Assembly: GCA_946803715.1 (NCBI GenBank)
Contig: CAMPET010000002.1
Location: forward strand, 857,627 to 921,626
Direction of reading: 5' to 3'
DNA length: 64,000 bases
From: Beroe ovata
Taxonomy: Eukaryota > Ctenophora > Nuda > Beroida > Beroidae
Shown here: positions 1 to 10,917 of the stretch, piece after piece
Layout: the number at the start of each line of letters is the position of its first letter
How positions within the stretch are numbered: the stretch's first letter is position 1
Translations under genes and position numbers: made by a program
The notes under the pieces: generated by a model
Database searches by the model: none
What the model was told of the DNA's origin: nothing
The model's input: the letters and a program-made list of their open reading frames with translations, nothing else

Positions 1-31
<31 letters not shown>
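1..31. repeat. (TG)n microsatellite at window edge
   Basis: Pure TG dinucleotide run directly before a TTTTCAG splice acceptor. It therefore lies at the 3' end of an intron of the lectin/VWD gene that follows. Confidence 0.9.
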
Positions 32-37
<6 letters not shown>

Positions 38-3000
38 ATGGATTCCGTCAGATTGCTTATCCCAAATGTACATTGTACAATACTCAAATTGACGATATGA
101 CAATATCAAGCGCTGACAATGCCGACAGGTGCAAACATTCGAGGGTCAAGTGATAGTTAAGTTGGATGGTCACAGTATATTTTCACGGTACCCAATGCTG
201 GACAACATCGCTACCGGTGGTCTCTTACTCTGGACCAGTGAGGGAGACACGGCATCTTTCACATCCTACGGTATGGTGTTACCATGACACCACTGTTACC
301 ATGACACAGACATCACCGTAGCCATAACAATACTGTCTCCATGACACCACGCTGTCACCTTGACACAACACTGTTAAATTTATTACACTGTCACCATGGT
401 ATCTTGTTATCACTTGGGATCACTGCTGCCTGGCTGCTATTACAACATTAAAACAACTGTCATGCCAGGATAAATAACATTATGTTTCTCAGGTATTGGT
501 GTTTGCTACGTACCTAACGATAGTGCGAATAATATCGAGAATATTTTCGAGAACACAGATATGAGCCCCGAAGAGAAACCTTCTGTGGAAGAGGTCAGGG
601 CGTCTGTCATTATGACAGCATAACTTTATCTGTCAGTGTCAATCTGTCAGCACAAGTGTCAAATTGTTGTTGACTAATTTGACATCACCGCAGGAAGAAG
701 TAAACAGGAGTGATCTAGATCCAGGAATATTTGCGGAGTTTAGTTCCGCTCAGGCCGAACAAACCACGTGGACAACCCCTCCGACCAGCTCCTCCTACAC
801 AACAGGATTTGACGTGAGTTCTCACGCGTGAGCCACGTGAGCCACGTGATCCAGTAACTATTGTTGCTATAGCAACTACTTCATCCTATGTTCCATTCAG
901 AGTGGATCTAACAATAATGTTGTGGACCCCGAAGCGGCTGCAGTAGCTGGGATAGAGCTACTGAGTGGCGGCATCAGATATCAGTACTATGTGTACGATG
1001 AACCACTCGGCTTCACTTCTGCTAACAGAGCGTGAGTACTGAGTACATCAGTGAGGGGATGGGTCACTGATGATGATGGTGGGAAACTGGGAGTGGAAAC
1101 AAGGGGGTTGGATTTGACTAATTCGGTCTCCTAATTTTGGAACGATTCGGTGTCCTAATCTCGGAACAAAGTGATCGTTGTCCCTCAGGTGTGAGAGAAT
1201 GGGCATGTCGCTGCTCCTGATTGAGGATGAGGTCCAGAACTCCCGTATCTCTCTCCTTCTGCAGCAGGAGGGGATCGAACAGGTCATATTGTTATTCTGG
1301 TAAAACATTGTCATGTGAGAAGGTGCCTTGAATAGCTAATTGGGCTCCAAAACATAAATGACAATCAGGTTTCGTTGGTATTGTGTTGAGTGTGTTGTTT
1401 ATGTTTATCTCTCTTACAGGTGTGGCTCGGCAAATTCTGGATCGGGCCCTGGGAGGTTTCCCTATATGATGGATCATACCTCGACTGGAAAAATTTCGCA
1501 GACTTCCCGGAACCCAGTGCCACGCCCATTTTCGCTGCCATCAGAATGGATGGATTCTGGGACTCAGTTGATGGGCGAAGCAAGTTAGTCCTGCCAAAAC
1601 CTCGTCTAACACGAGATTTCAGCGATCAGTTTTAAGTTTTTCTTTCCCGTCAGCTCCACGAAAACCCTCTGGCCCACAGGTTCGCATATGTGTGTCAGAT
1701 AGCTGTGGACGTTGACATCAATAACCCTGACAACGAGTTCACTAACGAGTTGGGAATTAGAGAGGGTGACGAGAACAACGATATCATACCCGATAGTTTC
1801 GAAACGGCAAATATGAGGGATCATCCGCCAGTTATCATCTATGTGAGTAGCTTCCACCTTTGCACCTTGTCCTTTGCGTTTTCACGCAGAACACCAAATC
1901 ATTTTGACACCATCACTAGGTGCTCTTGACACCATGTATTGTTCTTTACACCACATTCTTCCCCAGGGCCCTGTCAATGTAACTGCTGAGGTTGGTGATA
2001 CAGTCCAATTCAAGTGTACTGCCTCCTCGCAGCCCCCGTCAACTGTTATCATCGTAAAGATAGGTGTGTGGAATTGAACAGATACATCCAACACACTTTT
2101 ATACTTTCACATCATTTTCAATTAAATAATTGATGATTCAGTCAGTACTATATAATACCCCCTCCGTCTGCTTATCACTTCAGCAAACGGCAAACCTCCC
2201 TCACAGAGCTTGACCTCCCTCACAGCTTGACTCATAATATCGCGACTATAATCACCGGGCTTTGTTCAGATGACGAGAGTCAGGAGCTGCCTGCAAAGGG
2301 AGACCCCTCCGTTCTGAATGACGAGTCACAGAGAGTCACTGTAATCGTGGAGCTGGAGGCAGTGACGATGGAGGATGCTGGGAAATATGTGTGCATCGCT
2401 CAGAATGAATTAGGAGAAGCCAGTTCCCCTGCGTGGCTCATTATCCGTTAGTGTGGATATGTGTCTCGCTATAATCGGTCGCAATTAGTTCATCGTCTTC
2501 CTTGTAATTCCTCCCGACTTTATTCCTCGCGAATCATCGTTCCTTTTTCCTAACTTATATCCATTCCTCACTAATCCTCATCTTCGCTCATCCTCATTCC
2601 TCACTAATGCTCAGAACCGACTCGGTTTCTGGTGCCAAAGCCTACCTGTATGTTGTGGGGGGACCCACATATCCAGACTTACGATGTTCACAACTACAAC
2701 TTCCCTGGGAAGTGCTCCTACCTCCTCACAGCTGACTGCACGAGGAGGTGAGCTCGAACACAAGGAAATGTTCCGTCGTCGGCATGAGATTTCACTCAAT
2801 TTCACCTAACTGTTCATTTATTTCCAATGGAAATAAATTAACAGTTAGGTGAAATTGAGTGAAATCTCATGCGTTATTGTTTGAATACATGGAATGGAAA
2901 TATGGAAATTTTCCATATTTCCATCCCATGTATTCAAACAATAACGCACATTTTGTATTCATGACTGATGACACGAAACTCAGTTTAACTTGTTACATTT

Positions 3001-4488
3001 TCCATGTCATCCCATCCACTCCTCCGCAGTTCATTCTGGATATACGGCCTGTTCACGGAATGCGGTGGGAATGGTGTGATGGGCCCGAGCATGACCTCCC
3101 TGGAGTCAGTAACCGTGTACGTGCGGATGGAAGGGGGCAATCACACTGGGGTGGACCTGCAGCGAGGCTGGGTGGTGAATATCGGGGGTGCCAAGTTGAG
3201 GATCAGTGAGGGCATGTCCGCCCGACATGATCACCTGATCATCAGGCGGACATCGGAGCACGTGTTTGTTACCCTGCCAAATAAGGTATGTACGAATTCT
3301 ACAAAACCATTTTTCATCAACTCTTTCTAGCCACACCCTCTCTCTCTTCTCACCCCGGCCCCTCGTATCCCCTCTCCCCCACCTCTTCTCTCACTTTAAC
3401 CTCTTCACATAGATTGTAGTGCAATGGGACGGTCTCCAGATGGTCAACATTCAGCTTCCCCACGACTTCCCTGCCGACAGGACATGTGGACTGTGTGGCA
3501 CCAATAACAACAACCCCGAGGATGATTTCTTCATGAAGGATGCAGCCACAGACTATACCGACAATGAAAACGAGTTCGGAAACTCATGGTAAGTTACAGC
3601 CTAGTTTATTTTAGAGGATGTTCTAGAGGGCATTCAATGAGTGTGTTACCGCGGGGATGTGAACCGACTATGTAACATAGTATGTTCTCGGGGGTGCGCA
3701 ACTGCACACTGAGTGTATTCGTGGGAGGTGTGCATTGAATGTGTTCTTGGAGTTGCACTCATAACCTCTCACCTTGTGTTCATCTCATCAGGTCTCTGGA
3801 CGACTCATGGTTTTTCAAGTGTCCCCACGTCCCCCTGGAACCAGTGGACCCGTGCGATGTGCACCCGGACAGAGCGCGCCTGGCAGAGGTGACATGTGGC
3901 AGACATCTCTACAACGTACCCTTCACCACCTGCCATGACACTGTCAGTGCTGGGGTTTATTACGAGAACTGCAAGCGAGACGTGTGCGGGTAGGATATGC
4001 GATCAATCCCATTTTCCTTGTATTTTCCAAACAACGCACCAGACCCCAAATCTCAACACCAAATTATGCACAGTAACTTAACTCAAGCACGCAGACAAAT
4101 CCAACTTCCACAGTTTATCCCAAATTCCGCAGGTCCGAATGGAGACGTGATCAGAATCTGCCGCTGTGTAACACTCTGTCTGCCTATGCAACAGCGTGTG
4201 AACTGGCAGGACGACCCATCAGTTCCTGGAGAAGCCTGGACCTCTGCCGTGAGTTACCTATTTCATCGGGGTCCTGGCATGATCTTGTGTCATTATCAAA
4301 TATTATTAGTATAGTTCAGGCACTATTATTTGCTGAAAGCAACTCACCTATATTGCACAACTCACCTGAATTTCACAGCCATTGACGAGATCAAAGAAAT
4401 CACGAAAGAAGAAGGGTGTCCTTGGGATGAACTGGACTTAGATTTCGAGGCTGGTGAGGGAGAGAGGGACATTCTAGATGCTCCTTAG
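38..4488 (+). CDS. C-type lectin / Ig / VWF-D / C8 extracellular protein (5' partial)
   Basis: This is the 3' part of a multi-exon secreted or cell-surface protein. Exons with consistent phase: 493-593, 694-813, 901-1031, 1189-1282, 1420-1583, 1680-1842, 1967-~2067, 2184-2446, 2615-2747, 3030-3285, 3413-3588, 3792-3989, 4133-4248, 4379-4488 (TAG). Exons 901-1842 encode a C-type lectin-like fold (RCERMG-like start, GFWDS and FAYVCQ near the end). Exons 1967-2446 encode an Ig domain (FKCTASS; DAGKYVCIAQN). From 2615 a von Willebrand D domain follows, with the hallmark WGDPHIQTYD and CGLCGTNNNNPEDDF, then a cysteine-rich C8 module (CDVHPDR...VTCGRHLY...LPLCNTLSAYATAC). The protein probably acts in extracellular matrix, mucus or adhesion. 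The 5' end is outside the window. Reading from 38 to 270 is interrupted by an apparent frame change near 129, and the Ig exon junction (2063-2067 to 2184) is uncertain. No orthologue is named because the domain order is not one I recognise. Confidence 0.8.
2782..2947. repeat. Two abutting long palindromes in VWD intron
   Basis: Positions 2782-2872 form a near-perfect inverted repeat with a loop near 2826, read as GCATGAGATTTC...GAAATCTCATGC. Positions 2871-2947 form a second one starting GCGTTATTG and ending CAATAACGC. Both sit in the intron between the two halves of the VWD domain (2748-3029). They look like foldback or MITE insertions, possibly one beside the other. I see no clear target-site duplication. 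Confidence 0.85.
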
Positions 4489-5911
4489 AGCACCTATCAT
4501 GGTGAGCTCCAAATACGTAGGATATCAATTTCTCAGAGCTATGACTCTTTGAGTATGAACATACAGTTTGACAGCATCATCGGGTAGAAAATTTGAACTG
4601 ATATTCGATCGAAGATATGTTTTTGGTGTTGTTTTAACAATGACCTATCAGTATTGGAATCATTTTCTGTAATTGTCACTGGCTTGGTTTTAATTTGATA
4701 ATGGTTTGGATTTGATAATGTCTTAGAAACAAATAATACCATCTTTCCCCTACTCAAGGACGAAGCTAAGTACTTAAATCTTCGGGCATAAGTCCGTTTG
4801 CCACTTTGGCCAGGCGCCGGTCTTACGCAGGTCTAACGCCGGTCAAACGCCGGTCTAAAGCAGGTTTGGCGCCGGTCTTGTACAGGTTTGGCGCCGGTCT
4901 AATGCCAGTCTAATGCCAGTCTAACGCCGGTCTTACGCCGGTCTGACGCAGGTTTTGCGCTGGTTTGGCGCCGGTCTGGCATGGCATTAGACCGGCATTA
5001 GACCGGCGCCAAACCTGCATTAGACCGGCGTTAGACCGGCATTAGACCGGCGCCTGGCCAAAGTGGCAAACGGACTTATGCCCAAATCTTTAGTTCAACT
5101 TTATCCACTTGACTGTTGACATGACGATGGATACGATTCGGTCCCACGATTTAACTTTAAAACCATTTAGATAATGTGAACGAGTTTTCATCTTATTAAC
5201 ATTTCGTTTTATCTGTGATCTGAAATTATCTTAATCTTGCACATGACAACTGAAAAACTGCAACCTTTTACTAAACTGTTTTAGTCTAGTTTTATTTTTT
5301 AATCATTCACATTTCACTTGTAGTTGTTGTTGGAATACACGCATACAAAATTCATCGCACTAATTTTTTGAAAATTATTATTTTTGATGATTATCTGTTA
5401 TATCACAGCTGGCGAGTACAGTGACTACAGTGTAGAAGCAAAGTTACAACTGACGCGAGCGCCAGCGTAAAACTAAAATATGAAATAACTTTACGCGCGC
5501 GCCGCGCAAAATAAAATTATCGACACATATCATGCAAACAGTTGCCTGGCGAGCCATGCTTTTTCGTGTTAGCGGCGTGCGCAAAACAAGGGTCGATCGT
5601 AGAGTCGTAGAGAGCGAGCATTTCGACAGGGGCTTTCATCGACAGCCAATGTTGTTCAACCAAAATATTTACTCTCTAGATAGATTTCTTGTGACATCTG
5701 CATCAATCTGCAAGATTAATTCATCTATTTGGGTACTACACCCTGCTATTGTTATTGGGAACTGCTTGTTGAGCACAAAACCAGGACAATATCTGTCTAC
5801 ATGCTACAGTAGTACTAGTAACTGGATACCTGCAACCTGATATCTATTCATCACTTTTATTGAAATGTTGTACTGACTCTCATCATCTATCTCATATCAA
5901 AGAAATTTGCG
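4489..5911. other. Intergenic region between VWD gene and DUS4L
   Basis: It contains the 300-bp foldback element at 4784-5083 and otherwise AT-rich DNA. Positions 5445-5520 have short GC-rich palindromic patches (GCGCGCGCCGCGC). A 102-codon ATG ORF at 5532-5840 ends 71 nt before DUS4L. Its composition does not look like a protein I recognise, so I treat it as probable leader or noise. No RNA gene was seen. Confidence 0.5.
4776..5091. mobile_element. Foldback (hAT-like MITE) element with internal satellite
   Basis: The terminal inverted repeats begin GGGCATAAGTCCGTTTGCC at 4784 and their complement ends at 5083. They are flanked by AAATCTTC (4776-4783) and AAATCTTT (5084-5091), an 8-bp target duplication with one mismatch. 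The interior is built from degenerate ~10-11-bp units of the form GGTCTAACGCC / GGCATTAGACC, inverted around about 4980. There is no coding capacity, so it is non-autonomous. The 8-bp duplication fits hAT-type transposition (inference). Confidence 0.75.
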
Positions 5912-7067
5912 ATGAGTCATGGAAAAACTGATGTCCAAAGATTGTTCAAAGAAAGATGTGAAAATGGTGCACCCTTGAAAATTTGTGCTCCGATGGTTCG
6001 CTATTCAAGTTTACCATTTCGTCATTTAGTTAAGTTGTACAAATGTGATCTAACATTCACTCATATGATGCTAGCTGACTGTTTCACAAAGGTTAGTGGT
6101 GAACAATCTTAATGCTGGCTATTGGCAGCTAACAAGGAATCTTTTACAAGCAAATGATCAAAACCTTCCCAGGCAAAACATGCTCGTGATGCTGATTTTC
6201 AGTACAGTAAGTCAGATTCACCATTGATTGCTCAGTTTGCAGCATCAGAACCAGATCATTTTGCAAATGCAGCTAAATTGATAGCGCCATATGTAGATGG
6301 TGTTGACTTGAACTGTGGATGTCCACAAAGATGGGCAATCAAGGAAGGCATTGGTGCTTGTATGTGCAACAACCCTGCATTGATATCAAAAATTGTGAAA
6401 GAATGCAGGGCTTTGAATCCAGATTTACTTATTTCCGTGAAAATAAGGATTTTGGATACTGTTGAAGAGACTGTTTCCCTAGCAAAATCTATTGAAGATG
6501 CAGGTGCTTCCTTTCTTACTGTTCATGGGAGGACAATCAAAGAGCGAAATGTTATACCACATTATGATTTTGTTGCTGCAATCAAAAAAGTATTGACAAT
6601 TCCTGTTGTTCATAATGGAGGAGTCTATTCTCCATCCGACCTGACCCCAGCTTGGCAGCAAACAGGTGATGTACCTCAACTCATCATTTGATGCAATTAT
6701 TTGGTGCAATTGTTTGATGCAATTATTATTGAATGCTGAAGTTTTTCTACTGTTTTGTGGATAGTTTTATAGTATATCATCTCTCTCAGGAGCTGACGGA
6801 ATTATGTGTGCTCAAGGTCTCCTGAACAACCCAGCTCTTTTTGCGGGATATGATGTGACTCCAAAGCAGTGCATTCAGGATTGGGTTAATATAGCTCTCT
6901 CTTATGGTACAACATTTGTGACATTCAAGCATCATTTGATGTTCATGCTAGAAAATGTTCTTCCTAAGCATGAAAAGAAAGTGTTCAATAATCTGCCAAC
7001 ATTTCCTGCTGTATTAGACTATTTGGACGTGAATTTTGGGATTAGATATCAGAATCTTATTCCATAA
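5912..7067 (+). CDS. DUS4L: tRNA-dihydrouridine(20a/20b) synthase, DUS4L-like
   Basis: A flavoenzyme that reduces uridine to dihydrouridine in the tRNA D-loop using NAD(P)H. Three exons with agreeing phases: 5912-6091, 6173-6665, 6790-7067, giving 316 aa, essentially the length of human DUS4L. Visible motifs are APMVRYSSLPFR at the start of the TIM barrel, DLNCGCPQRWAIKEGIGA with the conserved active-site region cysteine, VSVKIR-type FMN-binding strand (ISVKIRI), TVHGRT, and a C-terminal half GLLNNPALFAGYDVTP followed by CIQDWVNIALS. The whole Dus domain is present and no key motif is lost. A 3' splice-site-like AG at 5901-5902 lies 9 nt before the ATG. The stop codon is only 63 nt from the next gene's ATG with no AATAAA between, which suggests co-transcription with it. 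Confidence 0.95.
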
Positions 7068-7130
7068 TTATATTTTGTTGAATGTTTTTATAAGGTATGA
7101 TTTGCACCTCTTATAGAAATTCATCTAATC

Positions 7131-8626
7131 ATGCTACCAAGCCAGAAAACTCGAATTTGCCATTTCACACTAAGTTTTAAAGCTGGTTACAATGGGAGAG
7201 CTGATTTGTTTGATTCACTTAAGTTTCAGGTGCATGACAGTGGCTTCACTGGATATAGAGACATGGGGAGACCTTTTGACAATCCATTCACACTCCTTCA
7301 AGTTCTAGAACCTAAGAAATGCCTAGCTAGTTGCTATAACAAAAAGTTTATCTTTGTGTTGACAGATCCAGTTTGTGATATCAGTTGCTGGTCTTTGGAA
7401 TCAGGCAACCTTGTCCGATCAATTAGGTAATTCATATTCAATATTGATTATTTAATGTTACAATTATGTCAATATATTTATGTCAATAAATTGACGATTA
7501 TGTCAATAGATTACCTATGTCAATAAATTTGCTCTGAGCGGTTCACGTTGAAGGACAGTAAACATTTCGATGTTTTGACATGTTTCTATGTTTCAGTCTA
7601 GGAGCTCTACTCAAAGAACAAACTGATTTCGTGATGTATGCTAATGAAAAAGTTCTGGTTTTGGTTTCACGAACTGAGTTTACGTCAACTCTCACATTAT
7701 GGAATTTCAACTGTGAAACCAGATTATATCAAGTATTGGGAGCAGATAAAACGATCAACGGAAAGATTGATAAATGTGTTCTATCTAGAGACTCATACCT
7801 AACATTTCATACAAAAGATGACTCAGTAACAGTTTATAAATTGAGTATGGTTGATGATGATGGGATGGTGATAGGTGAACCTTATTTAACACTGAGGTAT
7901 AGGGAAATTTCTTTCCTCAAAATATCAAACTTTGGATTTGTATATGTTGCTTGTTTAAAGGAATTAACAGCAGTCAATTTGGAGAATTTAGAACCAAGGT
8001 CAGTGACTGTAGAAGACAACATCATTTCAATGAATGAAATTGACATGGAAACAACAAGTTTAGTAATCACGTTTCATCCTGGCCATCGGATGAGAATATG
8101 GAGGAAGAATTTGTGGATTCTATGGGATGGAAATTTACCCTGCGATTATAATAATGGAAACAGCTCTAGCTCTACATGTGAAACTACAGTGACCTGTCTA
8201 CCAAAAAGGGAGGATCTCATCATTGGCTATGAAGGACATGTTTTCATATACAGCATCACACATAAAGAATTTCTGGTTAAGAAGCTCCTTGCTCATGCAG
8301 AAAGAATCAATCACGTTTCTTTCTATCGGGGTGGGAATGATTCAATTATGATTATAACTAAGACCAGAAGTTGTATGCGAATATGGAGATATGCTAGCAA
8401 CAACATAGAAATGATTGGTGAATTTCACCTTGGAAACAGTTCAATTTCAGATCTGGTCGCTGTGTCAGGCGTTGGCTTATTCTTAGCTGGATTCTATCAC
8501 GAAGATGCTGGGTTAGTTCTCTGGCATCATACCGACGTTTATCTTTCAAAACGATTCAAAGAATCGCGTTATTTTGGTGAATTCTTGAATAATCGGCACT
8601 TATTTCATTGCCATCGTTATGTATAG
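7131..8626 (+). CDS. WD40-like beta-propeller protein, unassigned
   Basis: Two exons, 7131-7426 and 7597-8626, join in phase (AG|T) to give 441 aa. Upstream in-frame stop codons support the ATG at 7131. The protein is rich in blade-like strands typical of WD40 propellers: DISCWSLESG, TLTLWNFNCE, SVTVYKLSM, DLIIGYEGHVFIYS, HAERINHVSFYRGG, SCMRIWRYASN and AGLVLWHHTD. There is no catalytic domain, signal peptide or membrane segment. It is probably a cytoplasmic scaffold, but I do not recognise the orthologue. The spacing from DUS4L is 63 nt, and a pyrimidine-AG site (TTGCACCTCTTATAG, ending 7116) lies 14 nt before its ATG, as expected of a downstream operon cistron. Confidence 0.7.
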
Positions 8627-8946
8627 AGTGTGGGTAGGCACTAGGCATCAACATATTTTATTTTGAGTAATAATTATACCTATTTCAGTTATTTTTTGAA
8701 TGATTCCCACGATTTAATTCGGATTAGGTATTATAAGTTGAATTGATTTTTTTCAATGTGTTATGATTTCTAACTGTCAATTGTTTGTGTCTTTGAATTT
8801 TATCTTGTAGGTGCTGTCAATTAGGTTTCTATGTTTGTAAAGAACAAAAGTCTTCCAATTTCTCTCGATATCATGTCAGTTGACTTCTGTTCACTTCAAA
8901 ACCAATATCTAATTCTTAATTGAGTGAACAAGCACTGACAATTGAC

Positions 8947-10917
8947 ATGCCAATAAATGTTTATAAAAATAAGCGTAGAATGGCAGACAGTGACAGTTTT
9001 GAAAGCGCGGACGAAGAAACAGCCCCGGAGTTGACACAGGTTCCACCCTCTGAAGAGCCTCAGCCGGAAGAAGACTCTCTCCAAACACCTCCAGTTGCTC
9101 CTCAGACTCCTTCACCCGTTCCAGAGACAACCTCTCCACCCACAGAGAGTATTCCTGAATCCACGGTATCTGGTATTCAACCAAGTGACAAATGTGACGA
9201 TGAAATTCGGCCAGACCCAGTGATAACAACTAAGGCAACAGATGGCTGGGACTGGGGAGGGTGGTCTTCTTGGGCGGCAACCTCAGTTTCAAGTGTAGCA
9301 GAAATCGCTTCCAAGACGAAGAAGGAGCTCTCCGGTGCATTGGAAACATTTGAAGCGTCTCTTGGACTACCGACACCAGAGGAGCTTGCCAGGGAGATGA
9401 AGAAAGAGGAAGAGGTAACAACTGAGATGGTGATCAACGAGAATGAGCAGAAACCTGAAGGTGGCCCCCTCGTGAAAGCTATGTGTACATTATACAATTC
9501 TGCGTTCTTTCTTGAAATTCCTCATTCGTGTAGTTTGGAGAACCCCATTCACAAGTTTATTCTTGCTCCAGGTTCAAGTGAAACTGATCCAAAATCGGGA
9601 GGTTATGGCACTGGTTTCTGGTCTGGACTAAGCTCTCTCTCTGCAACTAGTTCACAGTATATTGCTAGTGGCTTGGAAACATTGGAAAAGGTCTCAAATC
9701 AAGCTTTCGACGCACTAAATGACCCCTTGACTGATCTGGATCAGCCAAAGCAAAAGGTGAATGTCTATTTGTTGGAATCTTTGCAATACAACTGGATTAA
9801 ATAGCCTAATGAGACATTGAGACAATAATTCCACCAACGGTCTATGTTCTTATGTGTTTATATATCTTTTAGCCTCGGAAAAGAGACTCAACAAAAGGAG
9901 CGAGTTTGATGTCAGTTCTACAGGAGGCTAAAGCAAAATATGAACAGCAAGAAAAGGTAAGAGCAAGCGCCACTAGAATTTAAAGATCAATAAAAGCTTT
10001 TTGAAATTACGAATTTGAAAACCTGAATTGCTTCAGGTATCTGCTGAGACTAAGCGCACTATGTCCTATCTATTTGATGAAAAGCAAGGTCTCAGTCAAC
10101 TTGAAGCCTTGGAGATGTTGAGCAAAGAATGTGTCTATAAAATGAAGTACGTGGATATATTCCAGTTATGATTCTAAATCATTCATCTATTGATCAATAC
10201 GTCTCCCGATAATCCCATTATTCCTCTATAGGAATCATCCTAACGATGGAAACACACTGTTCCTGTACATCGAAACAAGTCTGGAGTTGAAAGGCGGCGA
10301 CTCAGAACTCATAATTGAGCAGTTGGGTGCTGCTATAGCAGATTGTTTGAAAACGCTGAAAATAGACCTTCCGATCACCAAGATTAACCAATGTCGTTAT
10401 GAAGTGAGTTGATTTCAGTGCATTTGCCAAGCCCTCAATTTCAGTTCAAAACTTCTTTATTCCTCTCAACTAGATATTGAAAATAGTAGAGAGCCTGGAT
10501 CTGATTCTCCTTCAGGTGGCCCAACAGTTGTCTGATATGGACATGAGCACTCTGGATGAAACAGCGAAACCCTCAGACATCAAGAAAGGAGCTGTACTTG
10601 ACACCGCTTTGAACAATATTGCTGCTTTTTCTGCCCGATCCGTTGAGTTGTTCAAGAAGATAGCTGAACTAAGTCTGTTAAAGTCAAGCTTGGACGTGGA
10701 CATGAAAACCCAGGCTGATACAGTGAAATTCCTTAATGAGGTTCTGTGTTGTGAAATTGAGAATATAAGAGAGCAGTTTGAGAGGAAAATGGATAGTGAG
10801 AGTGACGTTGAAGTTCTGTTCTTGGAAACAAGCAATGCTGTTTCATACCTCCAGGAAACACTATACTTCTTCATTCCAATTCTGAAGTGGGTCGTTGTGA
10901 AAACATCGAGAAGTTAG
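8947..10917 (+). CDS. FAM114A: FAM114A (NOXP20) family protein
   Basis: Exons 8947-9756, 9873-9956, 10037-10146, 10232-10403 and 10474-10917 are in agreeing phase and give about 539 aa (528 if the second ATG at 8980 is used). Family signatures are the tryptophan/glycine segment DGWDWGGWSSWAATSVSSV, GLETLEKVSNQAFD, the linker MSVLQEAKAKYEQQEK, then SYLFDEKQGLSQLEALEMLS. The C-terminal helical domain includes SVELFKKIAELSLL and SNAVSYLQETLYFFIPIL. Vertebrate FAM114A1/A2 are Golgi/Rab2-associated, so a similar secretory role is inferred. Codons 9461-9571 (111 nt) may be an in-frame intron, since they begin GTGGCC and end TTGCTCCAG; removing them joins PEG directly to SSETD. From 10639 the gene lies inside a near-identical duplication, and a second copy of its last-exon 3' part is at 12562-12840. 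Confidence 0.88.

Noticed and set aside
5532-5840. 102-codon ORF before DUS4L
   Set aside because: No recognisable motif, atypical composition and no splice support; could be leader sequence, kept only as a note.
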